A stretch of 42,301 nucleotides of DNA, taken from Verrucomicrobiota bacterium. Lineage in GTDB: Bacteria; Verrucomicrobiota; Verrucomicrobiia; Chthoniobacterales; UBA6821. Each line of letters begins with the position of its first letter. Position 1 is the first letter of the stretch. Under the pieces are notes generated by a model. The model saw nothing but the letters and a program-made list of their open reading frames with translations, made no database searches and had not been told where the DNA came from. This document shows, in pieces, positions 28,505 through 36,309 of the stretch. The DNA lies in contig JAIOPL010000027.1 in assembly GCA_021413925.1 (NCBI GenBank), positions 1 to 42,301 on the forward strand, written 5' to 3'. Both the position numbers and the translations under genes were made by a program.

Positions 28505-28699
28505 TCACCTCCGCGACCGGCCGGTAACTCGCAGAAGTTCGTAGAGACAGTTCAGGATCCCCTGGGCCATCTGGGAAGAGTGACGGGTCAGGGCACGAGC
28601 TGCGGAGGGTTTCGGGGAATGCAAGGATGTCCTCTTTAGGGCAGCCCATTGCCAGAGCTCATCGGTGGATCGGATGGGGGACTTGGTGGCGGTCTTCAT
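28505..28699 (-). CDS. Small hypothetical protein downstream of lexA
   Basis: 64 residues (MKTATKSPIRSTDELWQWAAL..., ending LLRVTGRSRR), basic, with no signal peptide or membrane segment. I recognise no family. Support: it lies 33 bp after lexA on the same strand, and its leader (28700-28735 read on the minus strand) is a G-free ACCC/ACCA-rich stretch like the leaders of several real genes in this window. It may be part of the lexA transcript. The alternative is a chance ORF. Confidence 0.4.
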   Translation of the reverse strand: MKTATKSPIRSTDELWQWAALKRTSLHSPKPSAARALTRHSSQMAQGILNCLYELLRVTGRSRR

Positions 28700-28732
28700 G
28701 GTGTTGGTTGGTGATGGGTATTTGGTATTGGG

Positions 28733-29356
28733 TTAACGTGGAAGATGGGTACGGATCAGCGCTCGGAAGACTCCTTGGATCAGGAGTTCCCGAGCAGGAA
28801 TGAGATCGGGATAGAGTGGGTTCTCAGCACGAAGGAAGGGAACACCTCCCTCCACGAGATAGCGCTTCAGCGTGACCTCGCCGTCGATCAGGGCGGCAAC
28901 AATATCGCGGTTCCGAGGTTCGGTATGCTCCAGGATCACGACATCGCGGTCCAGGATCCCGGCACCGATCATTGAGTCTCCCCTCACCTCAAGGGCGAAA
29001 GTCTTCGCATTCCGGGGAATCTTGATCGTCTCCGGATCGACGGTGATGCAGCGATCTACCTCCTGCTCTTGACCCTCGGGGATACCGGCAGGAATCATTC
29101 CGTAAAGTGGTACTTCGAGAAGTTCCGGACGGGACTTCCGGAGCTCACGATCGGGCAGAATGATATTCCTCGAACGCCCTGCCTCGCGACGAATGGCCCC
29201 CTTCTTTTCCATGAGATCCAGATGACTCGCCACGGTGGCCGGAGAGCTGAATCCAAAACGGGCCATGATCTCACGCACCGAGGGAATACCTCCCCTCTCC
29301 TCCGCGCAGTCGCGGATGAAAGAGAGGATTTCACTCTGTCGTGAGGTGAGATTCAT
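28733..29356 (-). CDS. lexA: LexA SOS repressor
   Basis: A 207-residue protein from the ATG at 29356 (MNLTSRQSEILSFIRD); an in-frame ATG 12 bp upstream would give 211. The N-terminal winged HTH (FGFSSPATVASHLDLMEKKGAI) binds SOS operators. The C-terminal S24 peptidase domain has the Ala-Gly autocleavage site in GMIPAGIP, catalytic Ser in GDSMIGAGILD and Lys in EVTLKRY. RecA filaments trigger self-cleavage. The inner start is preferred because it fits the family's M-x-LT-x-RQ opening and because a promoter-like TTCATA-18-TATATG overlapping the dyad at 29364-29395 would start RNA only a few bases before it. Confidence 0.95.
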   Translation of the reverse strand: MNLTSRQSEILSFIRDCAEERGGIPSVREIMARFGFSSPATVASHLDLMEKKGAIRREAGRSRNIILPDRELRKSRPELLEVPLYGMIPAGIPEGQEQEVDRCITVDPETIKIPRNAKTFALEVRGDSMIGAGILDRDVVILEHTEPRNRDIVAALIDGEVTLKRYLVEGGVPFLRAENPLYPDLIPARELLIQGVFRALIRTHLPR

Positions 29357-29363
29357 GCTGAGA

Positions 29364-29395
29364 TTCATATACCGTTCATTTGTTCGGTATATGAA
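29364..29395 (-). promoter_or_regulatory. Probable LexA operator overlapping the lexA promoter
   Basis: Perfect 11-bp inverted arms (TTCATATACCG at 29364-29374 and its complement at 29385-29395) are separated by 10 bp. The middle also holds GTTC-N4-GTTC. Read on the minus strand, TTCATA (29395-29390) and TATATG (29371-29366) are 18 bp apart and could be -35 and -10 boxes, so a protein bound to the dyad would block the promoter. Autoregulation by LexA is inferred. Confidence 0.65.
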
Positions 29396-29513
29396 TCCAA
29401 AAGAGTCCGCAAGGAGTTTTTACAAAAAAACCTCACTGCAGGTAGGCCCCCAACGCAAAACTACTCCGACGGATGCACAACCCTAAGTCCTTGAAACCGC
29501 GCAAATCCACGGT

Positions 29514-29891
29514 TTAACCCGAACTCCGAAGATGAAAGAGATGCGTTGGCGTAAGATGGTGGCCGATAGGAGTTGCGGAGATTTCGAGGGCGTATCGATT
29601 GATACAGGCGAGAATCGACAAGACTTCTTTGCGGTCAATAGGTTGCGTCAAATCGCTCTGCTCAACTTTGGAGCTCGGGTTTAAAGTCACCCATTCGCAC
29701 CCTGTCTCTATGGCCAGCGCGGCGTGGTAGGCATCGGGAACAAGATTTCCACGGGCATCGCTGGCACGGCACAGACTGGCAAAGATAGCCCAGTGCTTTT
29801 CACCGGGAGCCAGGATTTTCACGCCTTCCAGTCCACGGAGCAACTCCACGAATTCTAGAGCCAGCAGCAAGGGTGTAGGCTGTTTGAAGAC
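29514..29891 (-). pseudogene. Truncated VapC-type PIN toxin remnant
   Basis: The frame reads VFKQPTPLLLALEFVELLRG, then HWAIFASLCRASDARGNLVPDAYHAALAIETGCEWVTL, which is the second half of a VapC-like PIN protein. The first half, with the first catalytic Asp, is missing. An in-frame TAG (29892-29894) directly precedes VFKQPTP, only 3 bp past the antitoxin stop. After EWVTL the expected D-x-D-F ending is replaced by an unrelated ~50-residue tail. An internal deletion removed the start of the toxin gene. A short product from the ATG at 29870 would be inactive. Confidence 0.8.
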
Positions 29892-29897
29892 CTACGG

Positions 29898-30137
29898 CTA
29901 GGAATCCATCACCTCGAGCAGCTCGGCCCAGGAGTCCAGTCGCACACCTTCTCTCAGGCAAGTGCCATTATAGGTTAGCAGCACGGGGCGTTTCGCCATC
30001 ACGGAGGATTTAGATCGAGGAACCAGCGTCGCCCGGAGGGCCTCTTCGATCACCTCTCCGAGGGTCGAACGCCTCTCCCTTGAGAGCTTCTTGGCCAAAT
30101 CGAGCAGCGAGTCCGAAATAGAAACAGTCGTCCTCAT
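29898..30137 (-). CDS. VapB-type antitoxin next to a broken toxin
   Basis: A 79-residue ribbon-helix-helix protein: MRTTVSISDSLLDLAKKLSRE, then TLGEVIEEALRATL and the typical antitoxin tail GTCLREGVRLDSWAELLEVMD. It looks complete or nearly so. Its partner is the truncated PIN gene directly downstream, so it may be an orphan antitoxin. It is a different subfamily from the 17349 antitoxin, with little similarity beyond the first residues. Confidence 0.75.
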   Translation of the reverse strand: MRTTVSISDSLLDLAKKLSRERRSTLGEVIEEALRATLVPRSKSSVMAKRPVLLTYNGTCLREGVRLDSWAELLEVMDS

Positions 30138-30236
30138 GCATCAAGTCATCAAATGAAACCATGAGGATGTCAAACCCTCCAAATCCTCGAAACTAAAAAG
30201 GCTCGGAAGATCAGATGAAGAGCAAGGAGGTCAAGG

Positions 30237-30328
30237 GAACCAAGCCTCTCGAATGAGGCGCAGAGAAGTTGCCGAAGGCAAAACTGAAAGGAGGCACAGC
30301 TTTGCGAGGGCAAGGTGCCGTTCAAGCC
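30237..30328 (+). repeat. Structured intergenic repeat, copy C
   Basis: It opens GAACCAAGCC. Hairpin 1 is GCCTC/GAGGC (30244-30248 with 30255-30259). Hairpin 2 is TTGCC/GGCAA with a GAA loop (30269-30273 with 30277-30281). Hairpin 3 has GGCA (30293-30296) with TGCC (30316-30319), a 3-nt bulge CAG, CTTTGC/GCAAGG (30300-30305 with 30310-30315) and a GAGG loop. It ends GTTCAAGCC. Another hairpin, GCCGTAG/CTACGGC, follows at 30327-30344. It is located upstream of the vapB start and downstream of lipA. Confidence 0.7.
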
Positions 30329-30410
30329 GTAGTAGTCCTACGGCGAGCGATCAACACCGCAGTTGTTCCGATACCAGGCCGTAGGAGCGAGCGAGGCGAT
30401 ATCCTAAGCC

Positions 30411-31337
30411 TTACCTGTTCAGGCCTGCTTGCTCGGCCAAACCCTCAATCGGATTAAAATCCGATGCATGGTACGAACTCCGCACCAAGGGACCGCTAGC
30501 CACATGAGTGAATCCCTTCTTCCTGGCGATCTCGCCGTAGAGGTTGAATGTCTCCGGGGTGATGTACTCAACTACCGGAAGATGCTGTGGGCTGGGTCGG
30601 AGATACTGTCCCATGGTGAGGACGCTGACATTGGCCTCACGCAGGTCATCCATCGCCTGAAAGATCTCGTTCTCCTGCTCGCCGAGTCCGAGCATGATGC
30701 CGCTCTTGGTCACCATTTTCTGATCGCGTGCATCGGCAAGAGCGCGGGCGCGCTTCAGGAAATCCAGCGAGAGGCGGTACTTTGCCCGGGAACGAACCAT
30801 CGGCGTGAGACGCTCCACGGTCTCAAGGTTATGATTGAAGATATGAGGGGCAGCATCGACGACAATCTGCAAGGAAGAGTCCTTGCCGTTGAAGTCAGGA
30901 GTCAGGATCTCAATAATGACCGAGGCATCCATGTCACGGATTGCCTGGATCGTGCGGGCGAAATGCTCCGCGCCGCCATCGGGAATGTCATCGCGGGCAA
31001 CGGCGGTGACAACCACGTGCTTGAGCTTCATCCGACGGACCGCCTCAGCGACCCGCTCAGGTTCATCCTCCTCCAGGGCAAAGGGCTTGGCCGTATCGAC
31101 TGCACAGAATCCGCAGGCCCGGGTGCAGCGATCTCCGGCGATCATCATGGTGGCGGTGCCCCCGCTCCAGCACTCCCAGCGGTTCGGGCATTGGGCGCTC
31201 TCGCAGACCGTATGAAGGCGGAGATCGGCGATCATCGCCTTGGTCGAGAAAAAGACAGGATTCGACGGAAGACGTACCTTGATCCAGTCGGGCTTACGCT
31301 CTTGATGGAGAGCTGGATCGATCTTTGGAGTGGCCAT
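30411..31337 (-). CDS. lipA: Lipoyl synthase
   Basis: A 308-residue radical-SAM enzyme inserting two sulfurs into octanoyl-protein to make lipoyl cofactor. The auxiliary cluster motif is C45-x4-C50-x5-C56 (CESAQCPNRWEC) and the radical-SAM motif is C71-x3-C75-x2-C78 (CTRACGFC). The C-terminal Ser of the family is in PLVRSSYHA. The ATG at 31337 (MATPKIDPALHQERKPDW) is chosen over an upstream in-frame start at 31448, whose extra residues would be read from the leader repeats. The leader 31338-31384, read on the minus strand, is tandem TTTTTAAC/CTTTTTAAC words without any G. LipB is not adjacent. Confidence 0.95.
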   Translation of the reverse strand: MATPKIDPALHQERKPDWIKVRLPSNPVFFSTKAMIADLRLHTVCESAQCPNRWECWSGGTATMMIAGDRCTRACGFCAVDTAKPFALEEDEPERVAEAVRRMKLKHVVVTAVARDDIPDGGAEHFARTIQAIRDMDASVIIEILTPDFNGKDSSLQIVVDAAPHIFNHNLETVERLTPMVRSRAKYRLSLDFLKRARALADARDQKMVTKSGIMLGLGEQENEIFQAMDDLREANVSVLTMGQYLRPSPQHLPVVEYITPETFNLYGEIARKKGFTHVASGPLVRSSYHASDFNPIEGLAEQAGLNR

Positions 31338-31398
31338 GGATTGAAAGGTTAAAGAAGTTAAAAAGGTTAAAAAGTTAAAACGTACAAAAGATTGGGAA

Positions 31399-31950
31399 TC
31401 ACCGAGCGACCTGAGGATCAAGTGGTCGGGCAGCGATCTTGGCGACATCGGGTGAGATTCCCCGATCCCGGAGCATCCGCTCCGCCTCTTCGCGGTCCGC
31501 CCAGTCTAGGTGAGTATGACAGACTACCTCCCACTGACGGAGCATTTCTCGGTTCAGTTTGTCCAACCGCGGCCTGATTTCAGTGGCAAGATCGAGTGGC
31601 TTAATCTTGGGTACATCGATACATGAACGCCATCCGGCGATCAGTTCCTCCTGATAGCGGCGCGAGGCGGCGATCTGGGGAATGAACAATCTGGTCACCT
31701 CTTCGGAAGTTAGTCCCTCCTTCCTTCCGGCGACCTTCAGATCGGTCAGCATCCGTGCCTCCCGTATGGGATCGGCGACAGGAATCCCAGCCTGGCATTT
31801 GCTCCAGGCAACCTCACGTGACAACTGGAGCCTCTGGATCATGAGGGTCACCAGCGGATTGAGACGCTCATCAACGGCAGCTATCCCGCTGGTGGGAAAA
31901 GCCGCAAGCAAAAGGCAGACGCAGAGCAGGAGTAACCGGGGCAAAATCAT
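31399..31950 (-). CDS. Secreted AroQ-type (gamma class) chorismate mutase
   Basis: A 183-residue protein with a signal peptide (residues 1-24, ILPRLLLLCVCLLLAAFPTS). The mature part matches the periplasmic AroQ class: LMIQRLQLSREVAWSKCQAGIPVADPIREARML with the substrate-binding Arg/Lys pattern, then GLTSEEVTRLFIPQIAASRRYQEELIAGW. Two Cys (SCIDVP and VVCHTH) could form the disulfide typical of this class. It would convert chorismate to prephenate outside the cytoplasm; why bacteria export this activity is unclear. It sits 17 bp after recR and 61 bp before lipA. The leader contains a tandem TTTCCTTAAG. Confidence 0.85.
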   Translation of the reverse strand: MILPRLLLLCVCLLLAAFPTSGIAAVDERLNPLVTLMIQRLQLSREVAWSKCQAGIPVADPIREARMLTDLKVAGRKEGLTSEEVTRLFIPQIAASRRYQEELIAGWRSCIDVPKIKPLDLATEIRPRLDKLNREMLRQWEVVCHTHLDWADREEAERMLRDRGISPDVAKIAARPLDPQVAR

Positions 31951-31967
31951 GAATACTTAAGGAAATC

Positions 31968-32603
31968 TTAAGGAAATGACTTATTGCTCCCATTGCTTCC
32001 GTAAGCACCGCGATTTGCGAGGGCACGGTGGAGCGTAATCTGATCGGCCTGATCGACACCCCCGCCAGCGGGTAATCCCTGGGCGATCCGGGTTACGTGG
32101 ACGCCGGTCGGTGCAATCATCTCGGCCAGATAATGGGAGGTGGCCTCACCCTCGACATCGACACCCAGAGCCAAGATCACTTCGGAGGGACGCTCATCTC
32201 CGATGCGCTCAAGCAACTCACCGATACGTAGCTGCTCAGGCCCGATGCCATCCAGAGGTGAGAGTTTCCCACCGAGGGCATGATAACGCCCGCGAAAGAC
32301 CCCAGTTCGCTCCAACGGCAGGATATCGGTCGCCGTCTCCACAATGCAGAGTTCGCGTCCCGCACGAGCCTCGTCCCGGCAGAGAGAACACTCTTCCGAC
32401 TCGGCGAAGAATCCGCAGAGTCGGCAGGTTTTCAGACTCTCGCGGGCCTTGGAAACTGCCGAGATCAGCTGCTCGGACTTGGCGTCGGGGGAACGCATCA
32501 TCCAGAGGGCGATCCGCTCGGCGCTCCGGGGACCGATCCCGGGAAGCCTACGGAACTGGCGGACCAGTTCGCGAAAGGATTCGGGATAATCGAGATGGGA
32601 CAC
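31968..32603 (-). CDS. recR: Recombination mediator protein RecR
   Basis: A 211-residue protein of the RecFOR pathway that helps load RecA at gaps. It has an N-terminal helix-hairpin-helix (FRRLPGIGPRSAERIALWM), a zinc finger C60/C63/C72/C75 (CRLCGFFAESEECSLC), a Toprim domain (LCIVETATDILPLERTGVFRGRYHALGGKLSP) and a Walker B-like C-terminus. The start is GTG at 32603. No Shine-Dalgarno site; the leader read on the minus strand is A/C/T-rich (TTTTTAAC words). The expected upstream neighbour dnaX is absent; cbpA lies upstream instead, 93 bp away. Confidence 0.95.
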   Translation of the reverse strand: MSHLDYPESFRELVRQFRRLPGIGPRSAERIALWMMRSPDAKSEQLISAVSKARESLKTCRLCGFFAESEECSLCRDEARAGRELCIVETATDILPLERTGVFRGRYHALGGKLSPLDGIGPEQLRIGELLERIGDERPSEVILALGVDVEGEATSHYLAEMIAPTGVHVTRIAQGLPAGGGVDQADQITLHRALANRGAYGSNGSNKSFP

Positions 32604-32696
32604 GAGTGGAGAAAGTTAAAAAGTTAAAGGTGAAAAGGTTACAGGCTCATGAATCCTTAATTCACTTCCACAACGACCTCATTCAACTCTGTTTTG

Positions 32697-33656
32697 TCAG
32701 CCGAGTTTGGAGAGTTTCTCCCAAAGCTCTTTCTGGTCAGGTGTCAACGATTCGGGAATTGAAATCTCAATCACCGCGTAGAAATCCCCACGAGCCTCCT
32801 TGCCCGGAAGCCCTCTCCCCGGAATTCGGAACTGGCGGCCGTTCTGAGTGCCTGCAGGGATCTTAAGCTTAGCTCTCCCATCAGGTGTCGGGATGGTGAG
32901 TTCACCACCGAGCACCGCCTGCCAGGGAGGAACATCGGCCTCGTGATAGATGTCAGAGCCCTCGAAGCGGTAATCGGGATGCTGCTGGAGCTTAACCCGG
33001 AGGTAGAGATCACCGGCCTCGCCGCGCGAACCTCCCGATCCACCCTGACCGGCAAGACGGATACGCTGCCCCTCGCGGACACCCTTCGGGATCTTAACGG
33101 TATAAGTCTGAATGTCCGGAGAGTTCCCCTTGCGGAAAGAGATCTGACGGGTAGCCCCGTGCAGCACCTCCTCTAGCGTCACCAGGATATCGGCCTCGAC
33201 ATCGCGACCACGCTGAGGAGTCTCCTCGAAATCGACTCCTCCACCGCCGCCGCTGAATCCCCTGCCTCGCCGTGTGCCGAAGAACTGCTCAAAGAAATCG
33301 CTGTAACCCGTCCCTCCAAAGTGAAACTCCGAGGCATCGCCTCCGCCTCCATAATTTCCTCCAAATCCACCTGCGCCTGCACCTCCACGCCCACCCCCAC
33401 CACCGGGAGGGAACCCGTTGCCGGCATGCTGCCAGTTGGCGCCATATTCATCGTACTTCTTGCGCTTCTCGGGGTCGCCGAGGACCTCGTAGGCCTCGTT
33501 GATCTCCTTGAACTTCTCCTCAGCGGCCTTCTTGTCCTTTGCCAGATCGGGGTGATGCTTGCGGGCAAGTTTGCGGAAGGCACTCTTGATCTCGTCGGCG
33601 GAGGATGTCTTTGCGACTCCTAGGGTTTCGTAATAATCGCGGAACTGGGCTGCCAT
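32697..33656 (-). CDS. cbpA: DnaJ-class co-chaperone (CbpA-like)
   Basis: A 319-residue J-domain protein. The ATG at 33656 gives MAAQFRDYYETLGV, the standard start. The J-domain HPD motif is in ARKHHPDLAKDKKAA (about residues 33-38). A Gly/Phe-rich stretch spans about residues 75-130, then come the two beta-barrel substrate-binding domains (RQISFRKG, GDLYLRVKLQQHPDYRFEGSDIY) and a dimerisation end. There are no CxxCxGxG zinc fingers, so it is a type II J-protein rather than DnaJ. It stimulates DnaK. It heads the run cbpA-recR-aroQ-lipA. Confidence 0.93.
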   Translation of the reverse strand: MAAQFRDYYETLGVAKTSSADEIKSAFRKLARKHHPDLAKDKKAAEEKFKEINEAYEVLGDPEKRKKYDEYGANWQHAGNGFPPGGGGGRGGAGAGGFGGNYGGGGDASEFHFGGTGYSDFFEQFFGTRRGRGFSGGGGGVDFEETPQRGRDVEADILVTLEEVLHGATRQISFRKGNSPDIQTYTVKIPKGVREGQRIRLAGQGGSGGSRGEAGDLYLRVKLQQHPDYRFEGSDIYHEADVPPWQAVLGGELTIPTPDGRAKLKIPAGTQNGRQFRIPGRGLPGKEARGDFYAVIEISIPESLTPDQKELWEKLSKLG

Positions 33657-33792
33657 GGTCAGATCTATTCCTAATCCCAATTCGGCCGCCTGACAATCTC
33701 GCCGAAAAATTGATCGTATCCGCAAGCCGCTAACTCAATAAAGGATGGGACTTTTTGTTGCATGGATCGCAGGGAGTGTTAGGAGATAGATT

Positions 33793-34122
33793 ATGCAGAT
33801 GATCGCACAAATGCTCGGCATCCACCCTATCCTGGCCTTTGGTATCCCGAGTGGCCCAGACCTGATCATTCTGCTGGTGATCGTCCTGGTTCTCTTCGGC
33901 GCAAAGCGTCTGCCGGAACTCGCCCGTGGTTTAGGCCAGAGCGTGAATGAATTCAAGAAGGCAAAGGATGAGTTCGACAAGGAAGTGTCAAAACCATCCA
34001 TATCTCCTGCGACTCCAGCCTCTCCAGCCACTCCCACGATCGCCGCCTCCACTCCCGTCGTCTCCGCGGAATCCCATCCAGCCACCCCGGCTCCTACCAA
34101 GGACGAGCAGAAGCCTGCCTGA
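33793..34122 (+). CDS. tatA: Twin-arginine translocase subunit TatA
   Basis: A 109-residue protein. A short N-terminal extension precedes the membrane helix (PDLIILLVIVLVLFGAKRLPELARGLGQSV, about residues 23-52), which runs into the amphipathic helix (NEFKKAKDEFDKEV). The FGAKRLPELARGLG hinge is diagnostic. The tail is Pro/Thr/Ala-rich. TatA forms the variable pore for folded proteins. AGGAG at 33781 lies 7 bp before the ATG, one of the few clear ribosome-binding sites in the window. TatC is not present here. Confidence 0.93.
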   Translation: MQMIAQMLGIHPILAFGIPSGPDLIILLVIVLVLFGAKRLPELARGLGQSVNEFKKAKDEFDKEVSKPSISPATPASPATPTIAASTPVVSAESHPATPAPTKDEQKPA

Positions 34123-34174
34123 AGATCGAATCGTCAGAATCGTCAGCATCGATAAAGATATCTAAGACCGGTTC

Positions 34175-35119
34175 ATGAAGACGATCTCTGCGCTAGGGAT
34201 CGTCTTTTGTTTTTTAAGCTATATAGGTTCGCTCCATGCCGAGGGGACGAATGGATTTCGAATCGCTTCTTACAATGTGGAGAACTACATCACCATGCCG
34301 CGTCGGATCGACGGCAAGCTTCGAGCTAAGGCTGGCAAGCCGGAATCCGAGCGGGATGCGGTAGTGCGGATGATCGGATCGATCAGGCCCGATGTTCTGG
34401 GCCTGGAAGAGATGGGGGAGCCTGGGCAATTCTTAGACCTGCAAAGGCGTCTCCGCAAAGCAGGTCTCGACTTCCCCTACAGCGAGTATCTGCAGGCAGG
34501 CGACACCAGTCGTCATATCGCCTTGCTCAGCCGCACCCCGATCGTGGAGCATCATTCGCAGAATGATTTGCCGCTCAGGGTGAATGGGGTGACCTTGCGC
34601 AGTCCTCGCGGTATTCTGGATGTCACGGTGGAACCCGTCCGAGGAGAGAGGATTCGTATTCTTTGCGTCCATCTGAAGGCCAAGTTGGAAGTTGCGGAAT
34701 ATGATCAGGCAGACCTACGCCTAGCCGAGTCGCAGTATCTCAGGCGTTATGTGAGGGACATCCTGCGAACGGATCCCTCGGCACGTCTTGTCCTGATGGG
34801 GGACTTCAATGACACGAAGAATGAAAAAGCGATCTGGCAGATCATGGGCAAACCGGAGTGGCCAGATAGCCTAAAGGCCCTGCCCCTTGCGGACGACCGC
34901 GGGGAATTCTGGACGGAATTCTGGCCATACGCCGATGTCTACTCGCGCATTGACTACATCATGGTCTCCAAGAAACTGGAGGGAGAGGTTGATTCCGGTC
35001 AGTCAGGCATTGCCCGTCCGTCATTCTGGAACGAGGCGAGCGATCATTGCCCCGTCTATCTCACACTAAGGAATCCCCCGACGACGTCTCCCTCCATAAC
35101 TACCCCAACCATTCCATGA
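34175..35119 (+). CDS. Secreted endonuclease/exonuclease/phosphatase-family hydrolase
   Basis: A 314-residue protein with a signal peptide (residues 1-23, ending SLHAEG). The EEP fold motifs appear in order: RIASYNVENY, DVLGLEEMG (metal-binding Glu), LCVHLKAK (catalytic His region), LVLMGDFNDTKNE, SRIDYIMVS and EASDHCPVYLTL. Family members are Mg2+-dependent phosphodiesterases acting on DNA, lipids or phosphates; the substrate cannot be told. Its stop overlaps the start of the thioredoxin-fold gene by 4 bp, so the two exported proteins are probably coexpressed. Confidence 0.88.
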   Translation: MKTISALGIVFCFLSYIGSLHAEGTNGFRIASYNVENYITMPRRIDGKLRAKAGKPESERDAVVRMIGSIRPDVLGLEEMGEPGQFLDLQRRLRKAGLDFPYSEYLQAGDTSRHIALLSRTPIVEHHSQNDLPLRVNGVTLRSPRGILDVTVEPVRGERIRILCVHLKAKLEVAEYDQADLRLAESQYLRRYVRDILRTDPSARLVLMGDFNDTKNEKAIWQIMGKPEWPDSLKALPLADDRGEFWTEFWPYADVYSRIDYIMVSKKLEGEVDSGQSGIARPSFWNEASDHCPVYLTLRNPPTTSPSITTPTIP

Positions 35120-36186
35120 CGATACCCTACAAACGAGTACTCCTGCTGTTGATCGGTCTACTCACTCTACCCATTCTACAAATTGACAGCTTGCGTGCTG
35201 ACTGGTCACGGGTGACCGATCTCGACCAACCGGTGACGCGACTCTCACCCGATCCCAGGAAGGCAAAACTGGCCATGAAGGCGCACTTCGAGGCGCAGAT
35301 TGCAGCAAATGAAGCCTTCCTCAAGGAGTCCAAGGAGTCCAAGGAGGTCAAAGCATCATCCAAGGATCCCCATGCCTACGAAGCCAAAGTACGACTCGCC
35401 GTGGCCCAGGCTAAGCTGGCGTCGCTGGACAGCAACCCTCCCGCAGTCACCGAAGCACTCGAGAAACTGAAAATCCTGGAAAAGCAGGCTCCGGATGATT
35501 CCCAACATGCCGAGACGATGTTTCGCCGTCTCTCCCTCCAGTGGCAGAATCTCGGCGACACAGCAGACCAGCGTCGCGAGAACGCGACCACCTACGCGCG
35601 CCTGTTTGCGACGGAATTTCCCCAGGATCGACGGGCCCCACGCCTTCTGGCAGAGGCAGCCGCGCTCTGCGACAACCATCCGGAAGAGAAAGCCAAGCTC
35701 ATCGAGCAGGCTCTAACCCTGAGCAGGGAGGAGAGCCTCACACAGCGCCTTCAGGATGACAGGAAACGACTTACCCAGCTGGGTAAGCCATTGGATCTTA
35801 GTTTCACCACCACGGAGGGGGAGCAGTTTGACCTCTCCAAGGAAAAGGGACATGTCGTTGCCCTGATCTTCTGGTCGGCGGAATCAGCCCCCTGCCTGGT
35901 CTGGATGCAGTATTTCTCACGGTATGCAGCCGAGATTCCGGCACTGAAAGTCGTGACAATAAGCCTCGACCGGGATCGCACCGATCTGCGCTCCGCAATG
36001 CAGTCCTTGAATGTCACCTGGCCCACTTTCTTTGACGGCAAGGGATGGGATAACACGATCGCCCGACGCTTCGGAATCAACACCATCCCCACACTCTGGC
36101 TGATCGATCGCAAGGGATGCCTTCAGGCGCTCAATGCCCGTAATGATTACCAACTAAAGATCAGCAGCTTACTTCAGCAGAAATAA
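35116..36186 (+). CDS. TlpA/AhpC-type thioredoxin-fold protein lacking the first Cys
   Basis: A 356-residue exported protein. The ATG at 35116 begins MTIPYKRVLLLLIGLLTLP, a signal peptide or anchor. Residues ~50-200 are charged and helical (with KESKESKEVKASSKD), likely TPR-like. The C-terminal third is a redoxin fold: LDLSFTTTEGEQFDLSKEKGHVVALIFWSAESAPC260, then TISLDRDRTDLRSA and FGINTIPTLWLIDRKG with the cis-Pro. The usual WCxxC is replaced by S257-A-P-C260, leaving only the second Cys, so it cannot form the standard disulfide. Peroxiredoxin-like, binding or inactive roles are open. It is coupled to the EEP gene. Confidence 0.82.
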   Translation: MTIPYKRVLLLLIGLLTLPILQIDSLRADWSRVTDLDQPVTRLSPDPRKAKLAMKAHFEAQIAANEAFLKESKESKEVKASSKDPHAYEAKVRLAVAQAKLASLDSNPPAVTEALEKLKILEKQAPDDSQHAETMFRRLSLQWQNLGDTADQRRENATTYARLFATEFPQDRRAPRLLAEAAALCDNHPEEKAKLIEQALTLSREESLTQRLQDDRKRLTQLGKPLDLSFTTTEGEQFDLSKEKGHVVALIFWSAESAPCLVWMQYFSRYAAEIPALKVVTISLDRDRTDLRSAMQSLNVTWPTFFDGKGWDNTIARRFGINTIPTLWLIDRKGCLQALNARNDYQLKISSLLQQK

Positions 36187-36309
36187 TCCTCAGATCACCT
36201 CTTTTTCTTGGCCCGATAGTTGCTTTTCTCAGTTATCCCTTCTTCCCCTGAGGAACTGGGAACTGACTTCCATCCCCATCATGCGGCATTATCCTACACA
36301 AACTCTCCC

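Noticed and set aside
30429-31352. Open frame of 307 codons on the plus strand
   Set aside because: It is antisense to lipA, whose Cys motifs and length are complete.
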